This document shows positions 22,849-33,940 of a stretch of DNA of 64,000 nt, piece after piece. The position numbers and the translations under genes were made by a program. This stretch comes from Neonectria sp. B-13. Its lineage: Eukaryota; Ascomycota; Sordariomycetes; Hypocreales; Nectriaceae. The stretch is taken from the NCBI GenBank assembly GCA_002682825.1, contig NOKP01000031.1, forward strand, positions 434,001 through 498,000. Direction: 5' to 3'. The stretch's first letter is position 1, and every line of letters begins with the position of its first letter. The notes below the pieces were generated by a model that saw only the letters and a program-made list of their open reading frames with translations, made no database searches and was not told where the DNA came from.

Positions 22849-23306
22849 ATGGATGAAGAGTTTGATAATTTTTGGATGAGATAGCAGCCAGGAGAGGAGA
22901 AGAGGGCTGAGCTTCTAGAACTTCTTTTGTTAGCTGCTGGAAAGTAGCCTCGAGGAGAGGCATTGATATCTTGGTAATTGCTATTCCCGTTAATGTGCGT
23001 ATCTATTAGATGACTGCCTGTAATCAAGACGTTTGCGATGGCTTTACACGTTGCCCTAGTGCTGTTGTCGAGTGTCTAGCGTTCCACATCTACAAAGGTC
23101 GAGTTTGGTCTTCTAAACATTGGTAATGGTGATTGGCCTAATGCCACTTTATCTTGCGGCAAATCATACTTAAGATCTTGCTTCCCTGTCCCGAAACTAT
23201 CCGATTACGTATGAAGAAGTGGATGCAGGATGTTGGACTCAATTGACCTATGATAGATGTCGAGACTGCCTTACGTCATCCCCCATTCAGATACCCCTAC
23301 ATGTAT
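22849..23306. other. intergenic, between convergent genes
   Basis: Nothing recognised; the stretch separates the 3' end of the orphan gene and the 3' end of the tyrosinase gene. Confidence 0.5.
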
Positions 23307-25410
23307 CTACTCAGGCTTTGCGCCTCCAACCTTGTCCTTGGTTACGTCCCATTGATGCTCATAGCCGAAGTACTTGGATGGCTTGCTTGGATCTTCCGGA
23401 TGCTCGGCCTTTCCAGCCTTGAAGAAAACCTTGAGATCGGGCAGATCAGCCGTATCAAGTAGTTGATTTGGCACCTGAGGCACAAGCTTGTTAGTTTTGA
23501 CATATACTACCTGAAGGACGGAATAGTACTCACAGCAACAGCTCTCCAATGGAGATGTTTCGTCATGTAGTTAACGATATGGTCCTTTCCAAGATGGCTG
23601 ATAGCTGACCATCTCTCATCCGTCTTCAGAGCTCTCTGCAAGAGCTGAAGCGTGACCGGGAGCTGACCCTTGGACAACTGATGAATCTTTTGCTGCTTCT
23701 GACAGTTCTCACAGTTGACGCCGTTCTTGTTGCCACGGGTCCAGTAGTTGGAAGAAAAGGTATGGATACCGCCGACGTAATCAAGGCTGAGCTTGTAATC
23801 GGCGGGAGACTTGGGAATGTCACTCTCCTGGCCGATAAAAAAGTGAATACTGTAACTGATTCCATTCAAGGCAAAGCGATTGTAGATGACGTTGATCACA
23901 TAATCATTGTTGAGGCCTTCAATGTTCTGTGTAGAACCAACCTTGTGGAGAACTCTTCGAAGGACTCCATACTTCTCAGTGAGGCGCTTCTGAACAAGCT
24001 CGAGAGGAGCTGTGCCAGTGGAGTCTGTCTCAGGTGCCAGATCAGGGTAGGTATATCCAAGCGTGGTCCAATCTTGGACGCCGTCAGAGTTCCAATTAGT
24101 AAACTTGGTATCGGTATGGAATGGATAGAGGCTATCCTGGGCGGTGGGATCAGTACCCGTTGTAGCCCCAGTGAACCACTGTCCTTTTCCATTGTTCGTC
24201 TGATAAATAGCAAACTGGCGATCAACATTGCAGTGATGCAGCCAAAAGATAGGGTCATAGGCGGCGGTGCCAAGATCAGACATGTGACCATAGGAATATT
24301 GTGCTGGCCCGGTACTGGGTGTCTGGGAGGGCTCCAAGTTCCATCCTAGGCCACCAACCAAGACGTGGATGTAGTTATGGATCATCTCAAGAGAAAGCCA
24401 GCCATTTGGCTCATTGCCGCCATGAGCAGTAGTGGCAAACTCGGCATAGTTATCGAAGTTGCTTGGAACGAAGAGGCGACTGACTTGGTCCAAAATTGAA
24501 CCGTTGAAGCCAGTGGGGATGTCCTGGTTAGGGCCCACCTCAATCACTGACCAATTGGGGTCTTGTAGTGCCTTGTCGACCAGATCGTTGTTTTGAATAC
24601 CAGCGGTTTGCTGAGGGGTCAAGACATCTTGGTTGTTGAGACTGTTACTGAGACCCCATCTGCTGGTACCAGAGGTGTAAGCCATCTAAACGGGCTTGTC
24701 GTTAGCGATGGCCGTTGAAAATTATGCTATAGCAGAAAACTTACCGGCGGGTCGTTGAAAATAGTCCATTGTCCGAGACTAGACCGATCATTGAACAGAG
24801 GAGCTGAACGCGTCTTTTGGAAGGTTGAAATCGCCCCCGTACTGAACTGGTATAGCGGGTTGGGAGTAGATATCGTGGTCTTACCGTCAAACTCCACGAT
24901 GGAGACATTGTCTCCTCGAACAACAGCTGGCACGCTAGGGTCCGCAGCCCAATCCCAGTATGGCAATCGCCAGCTGTTAGCCGCCTCCAGCCATTCAGCC
25001 TTTTGAGAGCCGGTGACTTGAGGCACGATCTCTGAGTTCATAATCTCCCAGAGCCGCTGCTCAAACAACAAAACATAAACGCGATGCCAGGTGGGGAACA
25101 GCATAGAGTTATGGGGACAATAGAAATCAGGGGTTATATCCGATGATGCGTAGTTGCTGTTGTACGATTTGCTTGCCTCCATGGGGACTGGGTCATTGTC
25201 CCAAGGAATGGCAGGAAGACCATGGATGCCAGCAACCTGGAAGTAAGATGTGACATCCTCGAAGGGAATGGCCTGGAAGATCTGCAAAGCCCTGATGTAG
25301 AGGGAGAGTTGGATGGGGTTACTACTAGCCCAGGAATTGATTTCTGGTCGTGGATGGACTTGGCCATCGGCCTTGATGCCGGTGATGGGAAGGGACGTGA
25401 AACCGGACAT
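23307..25410 (-). CDS. tyrosinase (type 3 copper monophenol/diphenol oxidase)
   Basis: Exons 24745-25410, 23534-24685 and 23307-23474 with introns at 24686-24744 (GTAAGT...TTTAG) and 23475-23533 (GTGAGT...CTCAG), both phase 0, give about 661 aa. CuA ligands are His63, His100 and His109 (in YCPHNSMLFPTWHR); Cys98, two residues before His100, matches the Cys that forms the thioether bridge in fungal tyrosinases. CuB ligands are His325 and His329 (IHNYIH) and His373 (FWLHHCNVDR). The enzyme hydroxylates monophenols and oxidises diphenols to quinones, the precursors of melanin. The C-terminal third is the usual lid domain that is removed on activation in homologues. There is no signal peptide, so the protein is expected to be intracellular. 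The gene stands alone, without other melanin genes nearby. Confidence 0.95.
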
Positions 25411-28298
25411 TTTGTGATCAAAGTGATTCCTTGTGAGTAAGAATAGGCAATGTTTGAGGGTTCGATGGGATTATCCAAGAAGGACTGCCTTGGCAGGCAA
25501 GAAGCAGCATTTTATGTATTTCCCCAGTCCTCTGCCTGGCCCAGTGATCATCAGCAATTGAAAGTCGCCACGTCAACCTACCCTTACATTCCATCAGAGT
25601 GAATGTCTTACGATTTTGGTAAGCGGGGTAATAAGTTCTAGATCACTCTATCACATTGAAGTGAGACCTGCGTGAAGAGGCAACTGATCTATCAAACATG
25701 GCTGATACAGCGGTGAGTAAATAGAGGGCTCTGCGTCGAAGATCACATGCAGACATGAATAAATTCGCCTAAATTCGTTAGTGTCAAGCAGAACAACGAT
25801 CTGTCATTTTGAGCATATGCTATTGCGGTATCTATTAGGTGAAGCTAGCATTGCATAGTAGGTGTTTATGTACAAGACTTAAAGCGAAGGAATTAGAGAA
25901 ATAGACTATCTGTAGTAGTAGGCACCAAGGGTCCTGCAACACAGCAAATAGCTCGTTTATCGTCTAATTGCAATGCGTTGTAGTTTAATAGTTTGGCTAG
26001 TTCTCTCCTAGCGGCTAGTCCCGCTTCTGGACTTGACGTCTCAGCTCTTCACTACCGCGCCATGTCTCGGGGAATGAATCCAGACCGCGAAGCATGGAAA
26101 TCGCTGGAATCAGTCGTGCTGCTTCTATCACATGCTAAATCTAAACAGCTGACGAAGGGCCTCGACAACAGGGGCCGACGGCCACGGAAGAGGCGCGTCC
26201 GAAAGATGCCAGTTCACTGCCCCTGTATTGGTGAATCATGCCTACTCATGCAATGTGTTCTCGCCAGTCGCGATAGGTGGACTCGGCCACTGCCCCATTG
26301 CGAAGGGAAGGGAGGGAGAAAAGCGGGCATCCTTCAGCGCGCCGGAGCCAGCCATCCCTGCTCATCAAGTGAAGGCCAAGAGCGCATCGCCCTCATCCTG
26401 CCTTGGGCAGAGACACGATAGGTTTTGCGGCACTTTCGCGACTGGTCAGCTCTCCGTGGAGGCCTCATGAGGGCCAACAGCCCAGTTTGGTGCCGGGTGC
26501 CGGGTGCCTCAGGATGGAGCGCGACGACAAGAGACTACCATCCCGTCAGATCATCGGTCTCAACAAGTTAGCTTCGGCGGCGGCCTTCAGGCGCCAGTCA
26601 GTATGCAGCGAAAGGCCATGAGTGAGGATGGTAGGTTCATACAGGTGTAGAATCCTCCAGGTGAGTAAGGAAGAGGTCCTTAGAAGCATTCATACGAGGC
26701 AGCCAGTCGTCCTAAATCGGTGGGAAAGGGAGAATGCGGCCGACACAGTCACAAAGTTGACCTGTAGCGATGATGGAGGCCCCATGCGAAACAAGCGGAT
26801 GACGTGGCTAGCTTATGGAAATGAAACTCAGGCTGGGGAGGAAACGAGGGAGCGACGGAAGAGGTAGAAGTCGAGAGTACAAGTTCACGCGGGCGGATGG
26901 ACATAGGACAGCAGCGCGAACGGTTATAGGAAACATAACAATTATGGCCATTGAGTCGGGTTATCTTATGGGGGAAAAAATAATAATAATAGGGAAATAG
27001 TCTAAGCAGTGACGGCGTCGAATACAGAGGCCACTCAGGATATGGGTTCACGCAGGTCAGATTCCTTGGTGTAGGAAAGTCCGACCGGGGCCCAAAACAG
27101 GGATGTAGACCCAGATCTGGTCCCCGCAGGGGTATGTGATCCCAAAAATGGGCCTGCCTAGACGCCTCAGCCCGCCTCAGCCCGAACTCCGGGTCCCTCA
27201 GCCCAACCTCAGCACCAACTCAGCTTAGAGCGGCAGGAGCTCAGTTCTATAAACGGAAATGGATTCTGGCGTGCTTGAGTTTCGTCTCCGAGTTCTGTGG
27301 TATTCTCTTATTTATCTGACTCAATGGCCACATCCAGATTCATTGGCATACCCCTTGGCACAATCCTCTTGACACCTATTGGTCCAAAGATAACTAAAGG
27401 CAGACAGACGGCTGTGGCAGATCCACGAGGTATTGTGGAGGGGCTTACCATGTGTAGCTAGCTGCCTTTACATGTACTAATTATGACCTCCAGGGCTGTA
27501 CGCTGGAACATGTTACACTAGAGCTCCAGGGTACTTGTACAACTGTCATCGATGGCGAGGGCGTCCTAATGCGATCTATATAGCCTCTATGTACAACTCT
27601 TATGCTGTTGGTTACTGCAAAACATTATGTTGCTGTCTAAAGCCCAGGAGAGAGATATCATTAGTAACTGGATCCCTGAGAACATAGCTACAGCTGAGGT
27701 CAGGTTGGAAAGACGGAGAAATGCGACAATTAGGCGGGCTGAGGTAAATTTGTCACATATAAGTCATAGTTGTACTACGCATTAGCGGAGTGCGCATTCC
27801 ATTTGCCGTAGCTAGCAATGCGACAAAATTGGCATGGGGAGGTTCGGTTAGGGAAAAGTAAGGTAGTCCAGCTCATCCTGCAGTGTAGAGCGCAATAGTA
27901 ATACAATGACATATTTGAAGGCTCCGGCGGCTCCGGCAGCAGCGCGTATACCAACACAAGTTGTCGCTAAGCAGTGCGCGTGTTATCGGTGTAGACCGAT
28001 CCGGGCCAACCTCTTCCGGCCCCTCGGTGGGAGCGCCGTGGGCTGCAATAGCCTTATAGATCATAAGAAGCGACCGACTTTCAACCCAGCAGTGAAATCA
28101 CACTCCCGTACCTTCTTCGTGGTCGAACGGTTACAGCCTTAGGCAAGTTATAAGCGTTCCCTGCATTGATGCTTGTTAGACGTTACGGGGATAGACATAT
28201 CCCATCCGGGCTCATAATTGTCACAAAAAGACGAACGTCCCTTGCGGGACCAACAACCCACCCCTATATAGCGCACTTTGCGACAATAGTTATATAAG
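25411..28298. other. long gap with probable transposon debris
   Basis: About 2.9 kb without a recognisable gene. ORFs at 25993-26470 have no domain. From about 27100 to 28290 the sequence has a perfect 13-bp inverted repeat (27165-27177 and 27732-27744) and several copies of TGCGACAA (about 27722, 27819, 28277). These are relic features of mobile DNA, but no transposase or reverse transcriptase motif is left. Confidence 0.4.
27165..27744. repeat. 13-bp perfect inverted repeat bounding about 580 bp
   Basis: CCTCAGCCCGCCT at 27165-27177 is the reverse complement of AGGCGGGCTGAGG at 27732-27744. The enclosed DNA has no long ORF. It may be a small non-autonomous element or fragments of one; target-site duplications were not identified, so the element call is uncertain. 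Confidence 0.35.
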
Positions 28299-29129
28299 CT
28301 ATTTAAGAAGATTTTCCGCTAATTGAGAATTTCCTTTTATGTTTTCCTCCATCCAGGCCTTGATTTTCCGAAGGCTGACTTCATCGTGTTCAGGCGCAGA
28401 CTTAGTAAAGTCTTCATCAACCCAGCCTACAGTGCCAGCTGTTATGAGGTCGCCGCCAAACGGCCGGCAGGATCCCAAGTCTATCAGGTACGGAACGTCA
28501 GAATCGTCAAGCATGACGTTGTTAGGGTTGAGGTCGTTATGTGCGAGGCCCAGCGAGTGGAGGTGCTTGATCCCGGACTCGATTCCCTGCAAGCACTTGT
28601 CCCAAGGGAAGGCGTTTGGCTTTTCCTCGAGGATCCTGTCAGCCAGGGTAATGGGATACCGGTCCATGACGACGCCCACAACACGGTCTCTTCTGAGGAC
28701 GCTGCCGTGATACTTTGCAATGTTGGGGTGCGGATGCTGTTCGAGCCGCTGGAAGGCGTCGACTTCATCCAGACATGCCCTGGCCATCAAGTCGGTGCCC
28801 ACCAAGTCCTCGTAGCGCATAATGTTAGGCAGCTTCAGATAGACGGCCTCGTCGATGGTAGCGTGAGGGTACACTTTGATGGACGAGGGTGCCTTGGGAT
28901 AGATTTCGTCTTCGGGGATTCTCTTCAAACTATCCGAAATGAACTCCAGAGTCAGTTCCTTCTTCGTCTTTGTCGACTGCCCAAAGTAGAATGTGTAGTC
29001 AGGGCCCAGGTAGCTGAATGCGCAATGAGAAAAAGACCCATCGTTGATATTGAAGGATTCAGTCAAAGAATGGAGGTTTTGGAAAGCCGTGATGCGTGGT
29101 GGTGGGCTGTCGCTGGTGGGCTGCGCCAT
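28299..29129 (-). CDS. protein kinase-like protein, probably atypical
   Basis: A single 276-aa ORF. The C-terminal half is kinase-like. It has the hinge-like segment VVGVVMDRYPITLADRI (about 150-166), the catalytic loop HNDLNPNNVMLDD (197-209) in place of HRDLKxxN, and LIDLGSCRPFG (215-225) in place of DFG. The catalytic Asp199 and Asn204 and the metal-binding Asp217 are therefore present. The N-terminal ~95 residues do not contain a glycine-rich loop; a VYLKLP segment (97-101) could supply the ATP lysine. Short fungal proteins of this type are numerous and of unknown substrate. It may be an active small-molecule or protein kinase, or a pseudokinase. The family assignment is good, the activity is open. 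No intron is needed. Confidence 0.85.
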   Translation of the reverse strand: MAQPTSDSPPPRITAFQNLHSLTESFNINDGSFSHCAFSYLGPDYTFYFGQSTKTKKELTLEFISDSLKRIPEDEIYPKAPSSIKVYPHATIDEAVYLKLPNIMRYEDLVGTDLMARACLDEVDAFQRLEQHPHPNIAKYHGSVLRRDRVVGVVMDRYPITLADRILEEKPNAFPWDKCLQGIESGIKHLHSLGLAHNDLNPNNVMLDDSDVPYLIDLGSCRPFGGDLITAGTVGWVDEDFTKSAPEHDEVSLRKIKAWMEENIKGNSQLAENLLK

Positions 29130-29588
29130 GGCATGTAGTCTTCGGAGCGACGAATAGATGTGCGGTATCGCAATGCCAAAGGTAGTCAGTCCCTTGGGCG
29201 ATGGATAGAGAGTAAACAGGAAGCGTAGTCTCGGTTGCTAGAGATGCATCCGTGGTTGGCGTCGTTCTCAATAGAGAAGCGGGGTAATTTGTGTTTGCTA
29301 TGACTTGCGTTGTTGAGCAGGCATCTGGATCATCTGACTTAATACAACCCGCTGTGTAACTCGAATATTTGGCCGGTTGGAACAAGGCCAGCTCTATAAC
29401 CAACTCGTTCAGATGAGGCCACTAATGAACTTGCTCACTGCCGGTACTGACGACACCAGGCGACCAGTAATGGTGGTTTAACTCCGGATCAAGTGACATG
29501 TGAAGGTCAAAATTCGTCTACATGCATGAAATGCAATACCATCAGGCGTCGGCTTCACCCGCGCCCATTTCCCTTCTGGACCTTTTTC

Positions 29589-29596
29589 TATATAAG
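29589..29596 (+). promoter_or_regulatory. TATA box of the small split-start gene
   Basis: TATATAAG lies about 170 bp upstream of the predicted start, followed by a CA-rich/pyrimidine-rich leader (ACACACAACCATCACC and then CATCCTCATCCTCCTCC) typical of well-expressed filamentous fungal genes. Confidence 0.55.
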
Positions 29597-29762
29597 CCTC
29601 TATCGCCGTTACTGAGACGGCCAACGGATACACACAACCATCACCAACCTCTCCACGCTTTTAGACACCGATCCCGCAACTCTTAGGGGGCTACTTCAGC
29701 TTTACTATTATCGCTGTTCCAAGTGTCAATACATCCTCATCCTCCTCCTTTCTATCGACACC

Positions 29763-29982
29763 ATGTATGGTCTTAATCCACAGCGCAGTTGTACTGGAGC
29801 TGACTTGACATTCTAGGTGTGTTAGTAAGGTTGTTCAAACCACTGTTGTCCGGGAGGGGCAAACAGTTATAACGAATGTGACAAGAACAAGTGACGGGAT
29901 GAAAGCCTGGTGCCCGACATCCAGCGCTTATGTGCCTGGGACTGTTCGACCAAAGGGGGAAAAGTGCGGTTCAGCTCGCTAA
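29763..29982 (+). CDS. small protein whose ATG is split by an intron
   Basis: The unspliced ATG at 29763 reads only 18 codons. Removing the intron 29765-29816 (GTATGG...GCTGAC...TTCTAG, 52 nt) joins AT to G and recreates an ATG, opening a 55-codon frame MCVSKVVQTTVVREGQTVI... that ends at TAA 29980-29982. The signals are good: consensus donor, CTGAC branch site, TCTAG acceptor, a TATA box 170 bp upstream and a pyrimidine-rich leader. The product is small, basic, with two or three cysteines, and has no signal peptide or known domain. If the intron is retained, the short frame acts as an alternative product. Transcription seems likely, the protein less certain. Confidence 0.45.
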
Positions 29983-30539
29983 ATGTAGAATATGTTAAGG
30001 CCTGTAGTATGAAGGAAGGGAGTGGGCTACTAGTTATCGCTCTCCTCTCCCTTGTGTATGTGCAGCGCTTGTATATACAGCCGGATCTGCAGGTGGCTTA
30101 ACGCTGAGACCTCTCGGCCCTAGAATATTAGGTTGCACTCGGATGTGCATAATAGTAGTATCGCAATTGCACGTTCCATACTTTAGACGGGCAATCAACC
30201 GACCACGAATTTGTTTGTGCGTATTCCTAACTCAAACGTCTCAAAGAAAGGCTGACATGGATTATATTTATCCATATCGGAAGAATTAGTCGAATCGGCT
30301 GGTTTGTTTCAAGTAAAAGGGCTATTTTCTGATTGTGACGTACGATCCACGAAACCCAGCTTCCACCCACTCCTTCATCTAGACATCTGAAACGGGCTTA
30401 ATTAATTTGAACTACTCCTGACCGCGACCACACCATTTTCGCAGTACTTAACCTGTAAAAACACCGCTTTGTTCTTTGATCATCCCTCATCAGCCATTCG
30501 TTTTCGTTCGTTTCGAATATTCCTGTACATTTGATCGCC
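29983..30539. other. intergenic, GH12 promoter
   Basis: No gene recognised. It presumably holds the 3' end of the small gene's transcript and the promoter of the GH12 gene. Confidence 0.5.
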
Positions 30540-31459
30540 ATGCGTCTTCTTTCACTTCTCGCCCTACAGGCCCTGGAGGCCTCTGTAACGGCCGCTTTGC
30601 CTTCATTCAGACCAGGTTCATCGTCGCTTTCGAGCAGACAAACCGCATCCCAGCCCTCTTCGACCTACTGCGGCGCTCCCAACGAATCTGAGGTTCTTTC
30701 TGGAACGCCCTGGATCGTCTTTTCCATGAACTACAACTACCAGTCGATTGAGGGATCGTGCTGCACTGGCTACTATGAGACAACGGGATCTGGAGACTCC
30801 CAGTTGATCCACTGGAGCAGCATCTGGGATATTGATGCTTCAGTCAACCCGGATTTGGTCAAGGGATACTCATTCGTTGGTTTGACCCAGAACTTGCAGA
30901 CGAGGTTGAATGCGATCGCAAGCATCCCCACCACATATGATTGGACTGTTACCAACTCTACCGCCTTCAAAGGTAAGCATATTTCTTCCATTCATATGCT
31001 TCTATTTCATGACAACTGTACTAACTCACTTGTGTGTCAATAGGCAACGTGGTTTACGACTTCATGACTTCCGACACCAAGGGCGATGAGACGTCCAGCG
31101 CGGCCCAGGAGCTCATGCTCTGGATTAAATACGAGGGTGGACAAATCCCGCTTGGGTACGACAAGGGCCCGGTCGCCACCATCGATGGCCTCTACGGAAA
31201 GGATGGCTGGAAGCTATACCAGGGTCTGAACACCGGCACTGGTATCACTGTCTCCTCGCTGCTGGCCCCGGAGAACGACCAATTTGGTACTGTTGCCGGA
31301 GGCTCCTTTGAGGGTGACATCAAGGACTGGTTGCTTGCGGTTTCCAAGCAAGGCGTCTATTCTGAGAGCACCTTTGTTAACGTCGGTAACGCTGGCATGG
31401 AGCCGTTCTGGGGCACCGTAACTTTCGACAACAGCCTCGGCTTGAGGATCAACCTTTAG
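30540..31459 (+). CDS. secreted glycoside hydrolase family 12 (endoglucanase/xyloglucanase)
   Basis: Exons 30540-30972 and 31044-31459 around an intron at 30973-31043 (GTAAGC...CAATAG, phase 1) give about 282 aa. An N-terminal signal peptide (MRLLSLLALQALEASVTA, cleavage near 18-20) precedes a Ser-rich linker. The beta-jelly-roll core contains the family signature: the nucleophile Glu167 in AAQELMLWIKYEGG and the acid/base Glu264 in NAGMEPFWG. Two cysteine groups (Cys44, Cys74/75) could form disulfides. GH12 enzymes cut beta-1,4-glucan or xyloglucan in plant cell walls; some family members also act as recognised molecular patterns in plants. The ATG at 30540 is chosen because it begins the signal peptide. 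The 3' end faces a convergent gene 223 bp away. Confidence 0.93.
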
Positions 31460-31682
31460 GTATCTGATCTGTCCTCGACGATGCACGGGGAGTGATGTCA
31501 AGGGAAACGGGGAAATCACAGTCGCAGGTACGGATATGGATGAGACATTCGTAGCTGCAATAAACTTTGTAATTGGGATATTCCTAACATGTACACACTC
31601 TCAGATACTACCTGCCTTCAATTGATACGCACTCCACAACTCCATGTTCGCAACCCAGACTTCCTTTCCAACTCAGGTACGA

Positions 31683-32468
31683 CTAGACCTTAGCAACAGC
31701 AACAATTGGCCCACCAGCGCCTTGTTGGATTAACACTGCGGCATCTTGCCCATCTTCCATGGATGACTTGGGTGCGGGAAGCGGCACCATGAGGTTTCCT
31801 CCAGTCCACTCTCCAATCTTAATGATGTTGGTGGCAACGTTGCGATGCTTGACCTTCTTGCCCTTGTTTGGCCCTTTACCAATCTTGACAGTCTCGTCTT
31901 TGTTGTTATACAAAACCAGCAGGATATCATGAGGCTCGATCTCGTATTTATCCGAGTCGATACGAACATCCGTGTCGTTGGCATCGACGTAGATGTTCCA
32001 GTCATTGGCCCGCTGCACTTCCCTAGCGCGACTCACGATCCCGTCGACTTCACTCTTGCCGCCTGCGCCAGAGCCATCAGCGACGCCATTGACAACAATC
32101 TGCGGCGTGAAGATGCTAGTGCGACTCCACCTCTTGACGTACGCCCGCTGGCGCTGGTCGGATGCGGGCACAGCAAGGGTATCTTTCCAGCCGAGATGGT
32201 CGAAGATGGTAACGTCGTAGGTCAGGAGGAGGAGGTTTGGGTGGCTCGTGGCGTCCAGGATACCAGGGATTGCCGGAGGGCATGACTGGCAGCCTTGTGA
32301 CTGGAAGAGCTCGACGACGGCGAGGGGCTCGAAGTCGATGAAGCAGGCGGATGTGTGCTGGTGCATTGGGTCGTCGCCAATGGGGTTGCCATGGTCGTCG
32401 ACGGAGATGGAGCAGACGAGGGGTGCCTGCTTCTTGCGGCGGAAAAGGTTTCGAAGGATGGAAGCCAT
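31683..32468 (-). CDS. DUF1223 (thioredoxin-like) protein
   Basis: A single ORF of 261 aa from the ATG at 32468; the frame is open further upstream to 32630, but that part looks like leader. The DUF1223 signature is clear: PLAVVELFQSQGCQSCPPA (about 48-66), including CxxC-like Cys60/Cys63, then LLLLTYDVTIFDHLGWKD and RAYVKRW...FTPQIVVNGVADGSG. The fold resembles thioredoxin, and the family is widespread in bacteria and fungi with unknown function. The paired cysteines suggest a redox or metal role. The N-terminal LRNLFRRKKQ is basic and could be a weak mitochondrial-type or nuclear signal. It converges on the GH12 gene. Confidence 0.9.
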   Translation of the reverse strand: MASILRNLFRRKKQAPLVCSISVDDHGNPIGDDPMHQHTSACFIDFEPLAVVELFQSQGCQSCPPAIPGILDATSHPNLLLLTYDVTIFDHLGWKDTLAVPASDQRQRAYVKRWSRTSIFTPQIVVNGVADGSGAGGKSEVDGIVSRAREVQRANDWNIYVDANDTDVRIDSDKYEIEPHDILLVLYNNKDETVKIGKGPNKGKKVKHRNVATNIIKIGEWTGGNLMVPLPAPKSSMEDGQDAAVLIQQGAGGPIVAVAKV

Positions 32469-33940
32469 AGTTGTGGATGTAGGTTGTAGATTGGTGAATA
32501 GGGACGAATGTTTAGGCTGATTGTTCTGGTGAGTCTCTGGTTGTGATAGATGCGAGCCGAAGTTGGACGAACCCCAGACTCTTATAGCTAGCGACGAGGC
32601 ACATATTTGTCGCATTTGGAATACGCGCAACGCCTAATACTGCGCGTCAGCCACAGCTGAAGCACGTAAAACAACGATACGACCAAAGCTACGTTAGCTT
32701 TCAGCCCATTTGACCCCTTGGTATGGCAGCGTGCCGAGTGACGTGGAGGAGGAGAAGACTCAGATATCTGCAAGGAACACTACTGGCTGGTAGGTGATGG
32801 TGGTTGCCCGCTGTTGATCTCAGCTCGCATTATGTGGCTTGAAGAAGCTAAGCACCCCTGACTGAACGAAGGTCATATCATGCTTGAGTCCGTAGCACAT
32901 GAATGGGCTGAACGAGGGATCAAATCACGTCTAAACGAGTCCTGCGTGGCTTGCAGGATTACAACATCGCTGGTGGTATAGCTCCTGCTCGAGTTGAGCT
33001 TTGTGTGAAGCCCCAGGTTTTGTTGATGCACCTCGCGCAATCTAGCTGTATTGGGAGATGGCTTCATCCTCGGCTCCAGGGCTGATTGGTCTGCTCCGCC
33101 CTGTTGCTGATTCCTCATCTTTTCGCGATGGAGTTGGGCGGGTCTGACGCTAGCATTGGCCAAGCCACTGCTGACGACAGGGGGTTGACGCTGCGGTGCG
33201 TCAACGGAGATGAGGATGGAATCTTTGGACCGAGTTCTTGTTTGCAGCTGAACCTACCAATGAAGAAAGATGCCATGTATCGACGGGTCTGCCATGATTC
33301 TTAGTCTGTGTCTGGGGTTTCTTGTGTGGGCCAAAGCAATTCTGATGAGCCACATCAGCTCCCCAGACCGTCAATGATGATATCCCTGTCCACTCCGCCG
33401 GTTAGCTGTCGTGGCTTTCTAGGGCTGAACATTCTGTGGGTTTCCTCAAACACCAGCTTCTACTCCACCTACGTCTCCCCCGGTTGTTCGCAGATTCCAT
33501 GGCCATGAGGCTGGGCTCGGCCGAGAACAACGTCATCGTCAATGTGACATACAACCCAGCCTCATACTTGTGGATTTTTCTTGCCGCTGAAGGTCAGCTT
33601 CTTTCCGCCTAGCGGCATCTCGCAGTTGATAACAGCACAATCGTGTGTAAACTGTGGCTCGGTTGCTCGCAAACCCCTCCCAGACACAGTATTTGAAATA
33701 ATATGTAGAGTTTCTCCAAGGCTGAATTTCAAGTGAAGACTTGTGATCAGACATCTATTGGACAGCATGCAATCCAAGTAACCCTTGGTCTTCGTCATGG
33801 GCTAAGCCTTTGAACATTGAATGCCCGGAGGTAGCCAGCTGTGGAACAGTCACTCAAGGAATAGAAGACATGTATAAAACTCTTGCAAGAAGGTTCAAGA
33901 TGGTATCGAATGAGGTCTTGGAAGATCTAAACTTGGATAA
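32469..33940. other. intergenic with an 11-bp inverted repeat
   Basis: No supported gene. The first part is the promoter of the DUF1223 gene. ATGAGGCTGGG at 33505-33515 is mirrored by CCCAGCCTCAT at 33555-33565, leaving a 39-nt loop. A 78-codon minus-strand ORF (33562-33798) has no recognised family. Confidence 0.4.

Noticed and set aside
25993..26470. ORFs in the gap after the tyrosinase
   Set aside because: No domain, no splice signals joining them and unusual composition.
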